Assembly: GCF_030445035.2 (NCBI RefSeq)
Contig: NC_080682.1
Span: forward strand, 29,060,770 to 29,124,769
Source of the DNA: Dasypus novemcinctus
Taxonomy: Eukaryota > Chordata > Mammalia > Cingulata > Dasypodidae
Direction: 5' to 3'
Length of the DNA stretch: 64,000 nt
Below the pieces are notes generated by a model, which ran no database searches, was not told where the DNA came from, and was given only the letters and a program-made list of their open reading frames with translations. Of this stretch, positions 24,150 through 37,720 are shown piece after piece; position 1 is the stretch's first letter; each line of letters opens with the position of its first letter. The position numbers were made by a program, and so were the translations under genes.

Positions 24150-25123
24150 AATGATGAACAGACATCAACAAAAAATTACAAACCATACCAATAATCAGGA
24201 ATATATGGCCCAGTTCAATGAACAAACTAAAAACCAGGAAGAGGTGCAGAACATTGAATGAGTAACCAATGCTCTCCAAACAAATATCATGGACCAACTT
24301 AATGAAATGAAGGAAGAGATTAAGGATATTTAGAAAACACTTGGAGAGCATATGGAAGAAATTGTAACCATACTCAAAAATAATAGATATGATGGTGATG
24401 AACGGCACAATCCAAGAAATCAAAAAAACACTCTCAGCAAATAACAGCAGATTTGAAGAGGAAGAGGAAAGAATTAGTGATGTGGAAGACAGTATGTCTG
24501 AAATCAAACAGTAGAATTGATCATCAAAAAAGAAAAATGCAGCAGGGATGTAGGGATTTGAATGATGACACAAAATGTGAGAAAAATGCATTAAGAGCAT
24601 CCAAGAAGGAGAAGGGAAGGGACGGGGGATAGAAGGGGTGTTGGAGTAAATAATGGCTGAAAACTTCCTAAACATATTGATGGAGATGGATATACATGTC
24701 CAGGAAGATCAAGACACCACAAACAGTATAAATCCCAACAAGTCTACCCCAAGACATATACTTGTCAAATTATCCAGTTCTCAAGACAAAGAGAAAATGC
24801 TGAAGGCAGAAAGACAAAAGAGAAGCGTCACATAAAGGGGAAGCTCAATAAGATTAAGTGTTTATTTCTCATCTGAAACCATGGAGACAAGAAGGTAGTG
24901 GTATGACATAGTCAAGGTACTAAAAGCAAAAATAAAATTCCAGTCAAAAATACTCTACCCAGCAAAGTTGGCATCCAAAAATGATGGAGAGTTCAAAATA
25001 TTCACAGATAAACGGAAACTAAGAGAGTATACCAACAAGAACACTGCCTTTCAAGAAATACTAAAGGGAGTTTTGTTGGAGGAAAGAAAAAAACAGGAGA
25101 GACAGAGTTGGAGGAGAGTGTAA
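24150..25123 (+). pseudogene. L1 ORF1, broken
   Basis: A coiled-coil region (about 24200-24510, with EEEEERISDVED) carries at least three in-frame stops, including TAG in 'gatatttagaaaac' and 'caaacagtagaattg'. A middle piece carries PRHILVKLSSSQDKEKMLKA (24653-24835). A C-terminal piece with FKIFTDKRKLREY and FQEILKGVL ends at TAA 25121-25123. Order and content are those of L1 ORF1p; the frame is not maintained. Confidence 0.8.
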
Positions 25124-25199
25124 GAACAACTAAAGAGACAAAAAGAGAAATAAAAACAACATATGACCTACACAAATGCAAACAAAATATGACTAATGT

Positions 25200-28100
25200 A
25201 AGAAATTCCTTGAGAGTAACAACACTGATGTTAATGGATTAAACTCAACTGTCAAGAGACACAGATTGGCAGAATGGACAAAGAAACATGACCCATCTAT
25301 ATGATGTCTACAAGAAGCCTATCTGAGACCCAGGGATTCAAGGAGATTGAGAGTTAACAGCTGGAAAACAGTCTTACAATCAAACAAAGCCAAAATAGGG
25401 CAGGAGTAGCTATGCTAATAGTGGACAAACAAGAATTTAAATTCAAAACTATTGTGGGAGAAAAAGATTGACACTGAATATTCATAAAAGGGGTAATCTT
25501 TCAAGAAGAAAGAAAAATCATAAACATTTATGCACCTAAATAGGGTGCCTCAAAATACATGAGGCAACCAGTGGAAAAACTAAGTGGAGGAATAAATGCA
25601 TATGCAATTATACTGGGGTCTTTAATACACCATTATCATCATTAGACAGAATATATCAACAGAGAATCAATAAAAAAACAAAAACTATGAATAATATATT
25701 AGAGAATCTGATCCTAATAGACATATACAGAAGAATACAGGCAAATACAGCTGGGTATACCTTCATCTCAAGCACACAAGGATCACTCCCCAAGGGAGAC
25801 CACATGCTAGGCCACAGAGAAAGTCTCAATGAATTCAGAAAGATTGAAATCATACAAAATAATCTCTCTGAACAAAGTGGAATGAAGCTGGTAATCTACA
25901 AGGGCCAGAGACCCAGATTAGGCATCAAGATATGGAAGTTAAACAACACACTCTTAGAAAAACAGTTGGTCAAGGAGGAAATCTCAAAAGAAACTACCTT
26001 GACACTAATGAAAATGACAATAGTACATATCAAGATTACGGGATGCAGCAAAAGCTATATTGAGAGGGAAATTCATAGCCATAAATTCATACATCAAAAA
26101 AGAAGAAAGGACTAAAATTGAATACCTAATTGCACACTTGGAGGAATTAGTGAAAAATAACAAACTAACCCCAAAGGAGAAAGAAAGAATAACAAAGATC
26201 AGAGCAGAACTAAATGAAATAGAAAATAAGAAAGCACTAGAAAAATAAACAAAACAAAGAGCTGGTTCTTTGAGAAGATCAATAAAATTGACAAACCCTT
26301 AGCTAGACTTAAAAAGCAAAAGAGAGAGAAGATGCAAATACACACCATATGCCAACAAGAAGGACAATTTAGAGAAATGGACAAATTTGTAGAAACACAT
26401 AAGCAGCCTACATTGGTGAAAGAAAATTTGATGAACTCAACAAACCAATCACAAGTAAAGAGATAGAATCAGTCATTAAAATCCTCCAAACTAAGAAGAT
26501 CCCTGGGCCAGATGGATTCACAGGTGAATTCTACCAAACATTTTGGGAAAAACTAATACCAATCTTGCTTAAGTTCTTCCCAAAAAGTCAAAATAGAAGG
26601 AACATTGCGTAACACATTCTATGATGCCAACATTACCCTAATACCAAGGCCAAACAAAGACACCACAAAAAAGGAAAATAACAGACCAGTCTCTATAATG
26701 ATACTAAAATCCTCAAAAAAATACTGCTAATTGTATTCAACAACACATCAAACCAATTATACACCATGACCAAGCAGATTTCATCCTACTTGGGATGCAA
26801 GGATTGTTCAACATAAGAAAATCAATCAATGTAATACACCATATAAACAGAGAGAAGGGAAAAAATCACATGATCATATCTATACATGTAGAAAAACCAT
26901 GTGGCAAAAGATAACACCATTTTCTGATAAAAAAACACAGTAAAAAATAGGAATAGAAGAAAAGTTTCTGAACATTATAAAATGTATACATGAAAAACCC
27001 AGAGTAACATAATTTACAATAGTGAAATCGTAAAATCTTTCCTTCTAAGATCAGGAAAAACAATAACAAAAAAAAGAAAAATGCCCACTATTACTCCTAA
27101 TATATAACATTGTGTTAGAAGTATTGCTTGAGCACAGAGACAAGAAACAGATATAAAAGACATCTAAATTGGAAAGGAAGAAGTCAAAATTTCACTATTT
27201 GCAGAGGACATTTTCCTATACATAGAAAGCCTTGAGAAATCTACAACAAATCTACTAAAAATTATGAATGAGTTCAGTGATGTTGTAGGTTATAAGATCA
27301 ATGTGCAAACATCAGTAGCATTTCTGTATGCCAATAATGAGCAATCTCAGGAAGAAATTAAGCAAAAAAATACCATTTATGATAGTAAACAAACATATAA
27401 AAAATACCTAGGAATAAATTTAACTAAAGATGTAAAAGACTTATACAAGAAAACTACACAACACTGTTAAATGAAATCAAAGAAGACTTAAATAATTGAA
27501 GAATATTCCATGTTCATGAATAGGAAGACTAAATATCATTAAGATATCTATCCTATGCAAACTGATCTACAAATTTAAAGCAATCTGAATAAAAATCAAC
27601 ACGGCATTTTTTAATGAACTGGAAAAACTATGAAATTTATTGGGAAGGGAAAGAAGCTCCAGATAGCCAAAGTCATATTGAAAAAGAAAGCTGAAATTAG
27701 AGGAATCACGCTTCCTAACTTTAAAACATACTACAAAGCTATGGTGTTCAAAATTGCATGGTATTGGCACAAGGGTAGACATACTGACGAATGGAACTGA
27801 ATTGAGAGTTCTGATATAGTTCCTCACATGCACAGTCATCTGATATTTGACAATGCCACCAAGCCTACTCAACTGGGAGAGAATGGCCTCTTCAACAAAT
27901 GGTGCTTGGAGAACTATATAACCATATGCAAAAGAATGACAGAGGATTACCATCTCAAAACTCAAATAATAATCAACTCAAGATGGATCAAAGATCTAAA
28001 TATAAGAGCAAAGATGGTAAAGACCTTGGAACACCATGTAGAGAAGCTTCTACAGGACCTTGTAACAGGAAATGGCTTCATGAACTGTACACCTAGAGCA

Positions 28101-28990
28101 CTAGAAACAAAATAAAAAATGAATGAATGGGATCTCCTCAAAATTAAAGTCTTTTGCACCTCAAAGGAGTTTATCAAGACTGTGAAAAGTCCTCACACCT
28201 GCTGGGAGAAAATATCTGAAAACTATTTATCTGGCAGGAGCCTAATATCCAGTATTTATAAAGAAATCCTATATCTCAAAAATAAAAAGACAAACAACCT
28301 ATTTAAAAAATGGGCAAGAGATTTGAACTGATGCTTCTCCAAAGAAGAAATACAAATGGCTTTAAAACACATGAAAAAATGCTCAACATCACTGACTGCT
28401 TGGGAAGTGCAAATAAAAACTACAATGAGATACCATTTTACCCTCATTAGACGGTGGCTATTAAAAAAATGAGGACTACAAGTGTTGGAGAGGATGTGGA
28501 GGAATGGGAACCCTCATCCACTGCTGGTGGGAATGTAGAAGGATCCAGCCATTCTGGAGGACAGTTGGGTGGTTCCACAAAAAAAACTAACTATGGATTT
28601 GACATATGATCCAGGAATGCCACTGCTGGGTATATACCCAGAAGAACTGAAAACAAGGACATGAACTGATGTATGCACACCAAAATTCATAGTGGCATTA
28701 TTCACTATTGCCAAAAGTTGGAATCAATGCAAATGCTCATCATATATATAAATATGTGTGTATATATATATGTGTATATATATGTGTATAAATGTGTGTG
28801 TATATATATATACACACATACACACACAGACACACACACACAATAGAATACTTCTCAGCTTTAAGAAGGAATACAGTACTAGCACATTGGATAACATGGA
28901 TGAATCCTGAGGACCTTATGTTGAGGAAAGCAAGTTAGGCATTGAAGGACAAATACTACATGACCTCTCTGATATAAATTGAGCAAATCA
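25200..28990 (+). pseudogene. L1 ORF2 (endonuclease and reverse transcriptase), broken
   Basis: It opens with a frame recalling VNGLNSTVKRHRLAEW and runs through the endonuclease end (KGDHMLGHRESLNEF at about 25790). The reverse-transcriptase region includes 'cctgggccagatggattcac' (about 26503) and a decayed active-site stretch reading FAED instead of FADD (about 27196). The C-terminal part has 'gggaatgtagaaggatccag' type words (about 28530). Numerous stops and frameshifts break it; the longest uninterrupted piece is 142 codons (25687-26115). Endonuclease and reverse transcription would be its functions in a live element. Confidence 0.8.
28739..28845. repeat. TA/TG/CA microsatellite
   Basis: Alternating (TA)n, (TG)n, (TA)n and (CA)n runs at the 3' end of the L1 ORF2 region, likely grown from a short tract there. 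Confidence 0.9.
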
Positions 28991-30079
28991 AGCTGTCTCA
29001 GAGAGGTAGAGACAGGAAAATAGGCTTACAGGAAATAGGGGGGAAAGGAAGGTTGTGAGCTAACACTCACATGGGCAAATCTATAAAAAAGTGGAGGTAA
29101 GTAGTTTTGCTGTGAAGGGATAAGATGGAGGCATAGGGATGCTACTGGGTTGGACTCTGCAGTTTGAAGGGGCCTAGGGTTGGGAGGATGGGTCAGATGG
29201 TCCAAGGAATTGGAGGAAGGCTTCGGGGGGAACAAGTGAACACGGGAGATTGTCAGGTATGTGATTGAAACTATAATGGTGAGAAAACTCTTTAGAAAAT
29301 ATAATAAGGAAGAGTTAGTGGTTTAAGATGTTTTAAGGGGAACATCTGGCACAGGGTGCACCTGGGACAGGCTTCTAGGAAGTGTGTGAGTGCTCATCAT
29401 GTCATAGTGTGTTATATCAGTGGACGGAGATGCATACAATGAACAAGAAGATTTTATGCTACCATCCTGGGGAGGCCAGATATTCTCAAAGAGAGGGAAG
29501 GGTTTTGCTGGAGAGCATGGGTGGTTCCCACTAGGGGAGGACAGACTAGTGTGTCAAGCCTTCAGCATTCTTGGAAGTACCTATGAATCTTGTCCTTCAA
29601 GCAGTAAAGCTTGGTTGTCACTGTAGGCCCTGAGGGGTGGGGGAGAGAGGAATAGAAGAGATGGAAGCAGGAGTAACTGGGAGGCAATGGAACTGTTCTG
29701 CATGATTCTTCACTGATGGATACAGACCATATTAAATTTCACCAAACTTTTAAGAAGGTGTATATTCTAAAATGTAAACCATAAGGCAAGCCACACTGTA
29801 ACCAAAATTTTGCAAAAGTATACCATCTAAAATGTAAAGCATAATGTAAACCATAATGGAACCATTGTTAGTACCTATATTTCAATATCTGTACATCGGT
29901 TGCAGCAAATATAACATCCACAAGTAAAAAAGATCATTGCTGGGGAAGGGGGAAAAGGGTTTGATGTTGGGTATGTGGGTATTTCCTATATTCTACATTG
30001 AAAAGATAAAAAAGTACTGAATGGATAAACTATACACACACACACATTCACAATGGAATACTATTCAACTGTAAGAAGG

Positions 30080-31465
30080 AATACAGAACTAACACATGAC
30101 AACTGAGGGAGTACTGCATTCCCATTCCAAGAAACTCTGTTGTACTCCCCAATGGAGCAGCAACAATCCCTCAAGTACAAGGGCAAAGACCAGTGAAGAA
30201 GGAAGGTCCAATTTTGGACCCTTGATATTGATGACTATGCTTATGAGACTGTGTGGTTGAAATTTCAACTAGGCCTAGAACTGCAGGGTGCCTAAGAGTT
30301 ATCTCCTGAGAGACTCCATGTTGCTCAAATGTGGCCACTCTCTAAGCCAAACTCATCATATAAATGCATTACCTTTCCCCCAGCATGGGACATGACTCCT
30401 GGGGAAGAGCCTCCCTGGCTCCGAGGGATTACTCCAAGCACTAGCTGGTGATACAACTAGAAAAAGACCTTGAATAAAAGGCAGAAATGGTAAAGATGAA
30501 TTTATATGGCTAAGAGACTTCAAAATGAGTTTGGAGTTCATCAGAAGGGTCCCACTTACACACATCTCAGCAGGATCATAGAGACAGCCAAAGTAGATAC
30601 AACTCCAGGTAGTGGTGCTCCTGAGGCTTCAGAGACACCCAGGTCCTATGGTCATGACAGATGACTCTGGACTTTGGTGCCTTGCCAGTGTGTTCTGTCA
30701 CTTTTACTGAACCTGTTGTTGGTACTGTGGTTGGTGTATGCTCAGGAGACTTGAATCTCTGGACTGTTTATGTGCCAACTGGGCTCTGAGCCTCAGCGAA
30801 GTTGCAACACCTACTCTCCAGTTCATTGGACTTACCCAGGTCAGCTAAAACAGAGGTTAAGGATGGTGAACCACCACACCAGGGAGCTGAGAGTGTATAC
30901 AGCTGCAAGCAGGAGAATTCTATCCGTCATGTAGGACCCAAGCCTCTTCTTGAATTAGTAGTAGAGTGGACATCACCATCCCAGGGTACTCAGGATGGAG
31001 AAATAAATTATGGATTAGAGTGAATTTACTGGTACTCTGCTATAAAATTATTGTGACTCTAGCAAGAGAAGAAATTACGTCATTGATGTGGAGACAGAGG
31101 TCATGGGAGTTACTGAAAGTAGGGAGAGGGAAAAAGAGGTGTGATATTGGAGCATTTTCAGGAGTTGGAGCTGTCTTCAATGAAATTATAGGGACAGACC
31201 CAGGACATTATATATCCTGCCATAACCCATGGAATGGACTGTGGGAAAGTGTAAACTATAATGTAAACTATATCCATGCGGTGTAGCAATGCTCCAAAAT
31301 GTACTCATTAAATACAATGAATGCACCACACTAATGAAAGAAGTTCTCAATGTGGGAGGGGTTGGGGATGTGGGGATTGGGGTATATGGGAAACTCATAT
31401 TTTTTAATATAACATTTTGTGTGATCTATGTAGCTTTAAAAAATAATAATAAAATTTTAAAAAAT
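30080..31465 (+). repeat. PolyA-tailed L1-like 3' segment, copy
   Basis: Aligns with 48131-49440 (+) and 8365-9960 (-). Landmarks are 'cccttgatattgatgactat', 'gtggccactctctaagccaa', 'gcatgggacatgactcctgg', 'tatggctaagagacttcaaa', 'agtgtaaactataatgtaaa' and an A-rich tail at 31435-31465. About 60 bp just upstream (30035-30100) resemble an ORF2 tail, which supports an L1 origin. It is either the end of the younger L1 or a separate insertion. Confidence 0.65.
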
Positions 31466-31589
31466 TTCCAGGGAGTCAGAAATGGTGCTCAAGGTAAATT
31501 CTTGAGAGTGCAAGATCTGCTTACCAAAAAGGAATTAAAATTACCCTTTAGGCACAGAAAAAAAAAAGACAAGGATGTTTTTAAATTTG

Positions 31590-34060
31590 GAAGAACAATC
31601 TTAAGAGATAATCAAGAGAATATTCCAGTTACAGTAGCAACTTTTCTCATCAAATACCTAGGATTATTAAAGTTTGTAAAGAGTGTAAAGTAGCTATTCA
31701 CAGCAAATTACAAAACATTTCTGACAGTATTCAAAGAAGACCTAAGTAAATGGAAGGTTATTCCATGTTCAATTGGAGATGATAATTAATTTGTCAGTTC
31801 TACCCAAAGCAATTTACAGTTTCAACACATTCCCAGTCAAAATCACAAAGTCCTCATTACAAAAATGGAAAAGCCAATCATCAAACATATGGAAGGGAAA
31901 AAGGTCCAAATAGCTAAAAATGTCTTGAAAAAGGATACTGAAGCACTAACACTTCCTAATTTTAAAAAGTATTATAAATCTACAGTAATCAAAACATGAT
32001 ACTACACAAGGGCAGACATACAGATCAATGGATTTGAATTAGGAGTTCAGAAACCCTAATTTCAATGGCAAATTGATTTTTTTTTTAAAGAGTGTCAATT
32101 CCACTCAATGGGAAGGAAAGTCTTGAACAAAAGTATTGGGAAAATTGGAGCAATGTGTGCAAATGAATATATGTGTACCCTTACCTCTCACTATACGCAA
32201 AAATTAATTTTAAAAGAATCAAATAACTAAATACAAGAGACAAATCTCTAAACTCTGTTGTTTATTTACTTATTTACCTTCAAAAAACATGTTCTAACCT
32301 TCATTCCTCTGGATGTGAACCCATTTTTAAATGGGACGTTTTGAAGACGTTACTTTTAGTTAAAGTTTGGGCAATTGAATTAGTTTGGGTTCTGGCCTGA
32401 TTCCTTATTAGCACAATGAAAATCATTTATCATTTATATAGAGAATGCCACAAAGCAAGCTGGAAGCTGATGGAACCAACAGGAGAAAGAAGATATCTCC
32501 ATATGTATCTCCATGTCACAGCAAAGCCACTGGATAAGGTACACTGGCAGCCAGTACCAGAACACCACACACTTTTTGGAACAAGAATGTTTTTGCTGAG
32601 ACCTAGGTTTTTGATTTCTGCCAGCTTCAAAACTGTGAGCCAATAATGTTCCATTCCTTAAACCAACCCCTTAAAGGTATGTTTAGCAATCAGGAAACTA
32701 AGACAAACTCCAAGAGGGAAACTTCAAGATTCTGTGCTAGGCAGTAGTTCCTTAGCATTTATACCAAAAACAGATCAACAAAAGAAAAGTAGATAGTTGG
32801 TATTTCATTAAAACTAAAAGCCTTTGTGTATCAAAGTGCCTTATCATGAAAGTTAAAATCAACCTTCAGAAAGGGAAAAAATATTTGGAATATTTATCTG
32901 ATACGTTTATTATTCAGAATATATTAAAAAAAAACATACATCTCAGAAACAATAATGAGAAAAAACTCACATTAAATCCAATTTACAAATGGAATAGATT
33001 TGTAATTTACAAATGAATAGATTTTTCTTCAGAGAAGATACATAAATGGCCAGTAAGCATATGAAAAGGTGCACAATATCATTACCATTAGGGAAATGCA
33101 AACCAAAAGTTCAATGAGATACCATTTCACAACCATGAGAATGCCTCCTCTTTAATCCAGAAAATAACAATGTTGGAGAGGATGTTGAGAAATGGGATCA
33201 CTTGTTCTTTTATTTGTGGGAAAATAAAATTGTGGAACCACTGAGGAAACATTTTGGAGGATTCTCAAAAATTTAAGGATAGAAATAACATATGATCCAA
33301 CAGTCCCATTACTATATTATTTGCCTTAAAAAAGTTACATCCTGTACCATCTGTACACAAATATTCATAGTGGAATTATTCACAATTACCAAAGATGGAA
33401 TATTACATGTGGTATATAAATACAACAGAATATATTATTTAATTTTAAAAAGGAATGAATATCTGATACATGAAATACCATGCATGAATGGGAAGACATC
33501 ATGTTGAGTAGAATATCCAAGTACAAGAAGAACAAATACTCTATTACGTCATTGATATGACTTAATTAGAATATGCAAATTCATAGAGTCAGAAACTAGA
33601 ATACAAGTTACCAGGGGCTTGTGTTAGGGTAGGGAATGAGGAGTTAACACTTAATTAATATAGAGTTTCAGTTTGAGGTGGTGGAAATTTTTTGGTATCT
33701 TATTGTGTTGATGGTAACAGAATATTTTTTTATATGATTACCACCAGCAACTATATATTTTTGTATATTTGTAAGCATTTAAACTGGAAAAATTTAGGTT
33801 GTAGGTATGTTACAGAATAAACATTTTTATAAAATCATAGAACTATACAAAAAAAGTTAACCCTGATGTAAACTATGAACAACTTCAGCGGTATATTTAT
33901 GATAATATTGTTTAAAAAATTATAACAAGATTGCCACTTTGATGTAAAGTATTAATAATAGGGAAAACTGTATTTATAAGGAGTTATATGGCATCTCTGT
34001 ACGTTCTACATGATTTTTCTGGAAATCCGCATCTTATATAAAAATAAAAATATTATACTT
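31590..34060 (+). mobile_element. Old L1, 3' portion
   Basis: Continues the old ORF2: a stretch reading IKYLG (about 31650), 'aagcaatttacagtttcaac', 'atgagataccatttcac' and 'aatgttggagaggatgttga', then a 3' UTR. It matches 61160-62500 in unit B. An LTR at 32290-32705 interrupts it at the same site in both units. Confidence 0.8.
32290..32705 (+). mobile_element. MaLR-like solo LTR, unit A copy
   Basis: Starts TGttctaacc and ends ctaagaCA. The interior carries 'aacccatttttaaatggga', 'tttctgccagcttcaaaact' and 'gagccaataatgttccattc', a pattern I recognise from MaLR/MLT-type LTRs. The same LTR with the same flanking bases (aaaca, then aactc) sits at 60734-61158, so the insertion is older than the duplication. 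Confidence 0.65.
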
Positions 34061-34179
34061 TTTCATATACAATATAGGAATGCTAAACATGTTTAAATTC
34101 TTTGTGCTGTTATTTCCACATATTTTACCATATTGTATATTACTATCCTGAAAATACAATGCTATTTTTTTGTTGTAAC

Positions 34180-35760
34180 CAGTTGTCTTTTAAAGAAATT
34201 TCACTTGTTTCCCATGTCTTTCACTCATTTCCTTTTGTAGAGTCAATTTTTCCTATGATGTTATTTACATAAAATTGGAGAACTTCTGTAAGCTTTCTCT
34301 AACTGCTGGATTTTTGGACATAGTTTCTTAGCTTTCATTTTTATTTAATGTCTTTATCACATTTTAATTTCACAAATATTTTCTCTGAGTGCAGAATTAT
34401 TTTTCTTTTTGGCCTTTTCTCATTTTGTATATTTGTTTTACTTTCTAGTCTTATTGCTTCTTGCAAGAAAATAGCCATAATTGACATGTTCAGCACTCCT
34501 TACTCCCCCAAACATTCCCCCACTCTGCCCTATCCCACAATGTTATGTGTTCTTAGCCCACACTGGTTGTTTTCATGTGTTTCATTATCTGTTCCTTGAT
34601 TAGGATTCCCTTCTGTGTGAGTGCAGGGAGTGCTGTGGGTGTCTATTGGATTTATCTTCTTCTGGATATTCAGAATTTCTTTGATCTCTAAGTTGATATT
34701 TTTATCCCAATTTTTATGAATTCAGCCGCATATTTATTATTTTAACCCCTTTAAATTCTGTTCTTGTATATTTAAACAGTTTCATTGTTCCAGGTTTTTT
34801 CTTTTAGTGCTAAGTTTGAAAAACATTTATGATCTGCTTTCAATTTACTGATGCTATGTTTGGTGTCCTCCAATCTACTATTGACTTGTGTAGCAAAATT
34901 TTCATTATCATATATTTTACTTTTTCTCTAGAATTTCTATTTAGTTCATTATTATTTTAGTCTGCATTTTTTGTTGTTGTTTTCTGTGATTTCTCATATC
35001 TTTCCTCATTAGGATCATGTCTTTCCTGAAGTCATTAAATATATGCATAAAGCTATTTTCAAGTCCTTGGATTCCAATTCAAACTTTGGATTCATCTTGA
35101 TATCGATTTCTTTTATAACATTTTTTTAAAAATTAATAAGGTTCACATTTTTTGCTTTGTCTTAGGTTTGGTAATTTTAGTATTATTATTATTATACACT
35201 GTACTTTGTGAATAGTATCTTGTATGGTGTCTAAATTATTTTGTCTTTCAAGGGTATTGAGTATAATTCCAACTGGTATAAATTACTGGCAATGCATTTT
35301 GAACCTTTCAGGCATTATACTATTCTTTGTTAAGGAAGATCTATTTTGTTTTATCCCCAGTCTTAAGGCATAGTATTTACTAGAGGGCTTTGACACTATG
35401 AATGCAAGGCCTCTCTTCTCTTTTTTTTTTTTTTTTTGTCTAAATCTCATGCCTAAATTGATCAAAGATATACTTTATTCTGGCTGGAACATAAATCGAG
35501 GTTTCCACAGCCTTTTCTGAACTCTGGTATTTATGTACAGCTCTCAACTCTGTAGCAGCCTCCCTTTCTAGGCCTATTGATCCTCCATCCATACATACAC
35601 AGCTTAGCCTTAGTATCCCAGTACTGATAATTGGGTACATCCTTTAAATACCATATCATTAATATTCTAAATTTTTCAACTGCTGGTAACTCCAATATCT
35701 GCCTCTGCTCTGGAAGACATTTTTACTCTGTTAGTATTCTGTATCTCCCTGGCCAGAAAG
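34180..35760 (-). mobile_element. Old L1 5'/ORF1 region, antisense
   Basis: The plus strand shows complements of old mammalian L1 ORF1/5' sequence: 'gaatttctatttagttcatt', 'tcaagtccttggattc' and 'tgtgaatagtatcttgtatg'. It matches 62600-63721 in unit B, where it is cut short by the unit junction. Confidence 0.55.
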
Positions 35761-36554
35761 AAGTAATGAAAGGCAAGGTAAATATGAGACCCTTTTCATA
35801 AATTTTCATTATCTTATATATAACTGACCTGTTATGCCTCTTGTCCAATGCCTTGAAAACAGTTTTGGAGCTGTTGTTTTGTTATGTTTTCCACTGTAGA
35901 TTGTTTATGATGTCATGTTATTGTACTGCTTACAATATCATGACAGTAGCCAAAATATGACCAGAGTTTTTAAATCTCTCTGATATAAATGATGGTATAA
36001 CTTTAACCTATCACTATTATTTTTACCTATGTTAATTATCTCTCTTTTCCTCACCTGGATTATTGCTGCCTTTTTTTTTTTTAGGGCATACTAAAGAATA
36101 GTTATTTATCTTTCTATCCTATTGGTTAAATATTTTTCAATTTTCTTTGCTTTTAATTCATTAATTGTTGTAATTTCATCATTTTATTTTTTCTACTTTT
36201 CCAGGTTAAATTCATTGTTTTTTCTTTAACACGTAGAAAAACTTGAATACATTCTTTATTTCTTTTATCTATTTTATAATATAGGACTATAATGTTTCAT
36301 TATTCATATGGGTACTACTTTAAATTCTATGCAATAATATGCATTATTCATGTTGACATGCATTATATCAATATTCCAGAGTTAAATATTTTACTTATTA
36401 TTTCATTAAGAATAGGTTAATGTTGTGTTTTTATTTGTAATTATCTTGAATTTTCAAATTGGAAAGACTTTCAGTTTCAAATGTTGTCACAGAAATTTGA
36501 AATTATCACATATTACTTCATAGCTTATAAATTTTGGGATTGTTTAACTAGATT
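35761..36554. other. AT-rich stretch, nothing assigned
   Basis: No gene or confidently named repeat. Confidence 0.35.
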
Positions 36555-36562
36555 AACTAGAC

Positions 36563-37077
36563 TGGGGGTTCTTAGCTAGAAGTCCATGGACACCAAGGGA
36601 TCTGTGATAAGATTTCAGAGGTTCCATGAACTTGAACTGAAAATGAAAAAAAAAAGCATCATTCTTGGTTTCACATGTTGGTATGGGTTTGATATATTTA
36701 TTAAATATTACGCAGTATAGTGTGGACTTAGAATGATTTTTATTTTGATGTAGCATGTTCTTGAGTGCAGTAGATAATGTCTGCAGAAAGGTTAATAAGG
36801 ATGGTTGAAATGGTTTTATGAGGTTGACTGGAAAACTAATTTCAAAATGTTTGCTGAAAATGACTATTATAAAGAGATGTTGAACTGTGTTAGGTTATCA
36901 GGTATTGAAATTATGGGAAAGTTATAAAAACACAATTTTGAATAATTCTAAAATTTAATTTAAAGACATGCTGATGTTGAGTGTCATAAAATTATCTGCC
37001 ACTACATTCTGAGAAGGGGTCCATGGTTTTCACTTGACTGGCAAAGGGGTCCTTGGAACAAAAAATGTTAACCCCTA
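36563..37077. mobile_element. hAT-type non-autonomous DNA transposon
   Basis: Terminal inverted repeats TGGGGGTTCTTAGC (left) and TAGGGGTTAACATT (reverse complement of the right end) resemble mammalian hAT ends. An exact 8-bp target-site duplication AACTAGAC occurs at 36555-36562 and 37078-37085, the length typical of hAT elements. The 515-bp interior has no transposase frame. Subterminal 'ccatggacaccaagggatc' and 'gaaggggtccatgg' stretches fit an Arthur/Zaphod-like group, named from memory. Confidence 0.8.
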
Positions 37078-37104
37078 AACTAGACTCTAAAGTTGTTGCT
37101 TTAA

Positions 37105-37720
37105 TTATGCCACTTCATTTTATTTCCTTATTTAGAAAAAAAATTATTGACTATCTATACTGTATCAGGCACTGCCTACACAGTACAGCAAACAAAATAA
37201 AAGATCTTTGTCCCCTTCAAGCTCATATTCTATCTAGGAGGTAATAAAAACATACAGAGGCAAATGACATGCCATGTTAGAATATGAAGAGTATTTTAAA
37301 ACTTGAAAATGTAAGACAAAATAAGGGATAAGAGATTTGGGAGAAGGGTATAAGGAAGCAACTGGAAGAGTGTGTTCAGGGCTGTATAAACTTGGCATTT
37401 GATCAAAGCCTTGAAGGAGGGAAGAGTTATTCATCTAGGTACATGGCAAGAGCTTTAGAGACAGGGAGAAGACCAGTGCAAAGGCTGTGAGCAGGGGGTG
37501 GTGTGTTCAGTTTGAGGAATAGCAAGGAGGTCTATTTAACAACAATGGCATTCTGTGGTGTGGAGTAAGGGGGAATAAACAACCTAGTACATGTGTTTCA
37601 CGTTGATTAAGTACTGTGGAGAAAAACTAGATTGGAGGGGTTGCATGGGCACAATTTGGCTTGATATTTTAAAGAAGGATTCTCAGGTTAGACTTCAGGA
37701 TCAGGGTCATATTTGAGCAA
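37105..37720 (+). repeat. Ancient placental interspersed repeat, family not named
   Basis: The order 'tcaggcactgcctacacagt', 'tttgtccccttcaagctcat', 'gatcaaagccttgaagg', 'agtgcaaaggctgtgagca' and 'gaggaatagcaaggaggtc' follows a widespread old placental repeat that I recognise but cannot name. A related piece is at 6885-7200. Confidence 0.5.

Larger units (their letters stand above)
23392..30020 (+). mobile_element. Younger, near full-length L1 inserted in the old L1
   Basis: It starts with 'gggaggtaggacaagatggc', an L1-type 5' end, then a 5' UTR to about 24140, broken ORF1, broken ORF2 and a 3' UTR to about 30010. It is clearly less diverged than the surrounding old L1, because ORF2 family words are easily read throughout. 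It interrupts the old ORF2. The 3' boundary is uncertain: either the element ends near 30020, or the 30080-31465 segment is part of its 3' UTR. A weak 'cagggag' match at about 23390 and 31459 would fit the longer version. Absent from unit B. Confidence 0.8.

Noticed and set aside
24007..24675. Minus-strand open frame of 222 codons, hydrophobic
   Set aside because: It is the exact antisense of the L1 ORF1 coiled-coil region. Antisense of A-rich, K/E-rich codons naturally gives a hydrophobic F/L/S-rich frame. No family motif is visible.
25687..26115. Plus-strand open frame of 142 codons as a separate gene
   Set aside because: It is the endonuclease end of the L1 ORF2 pseudogene.
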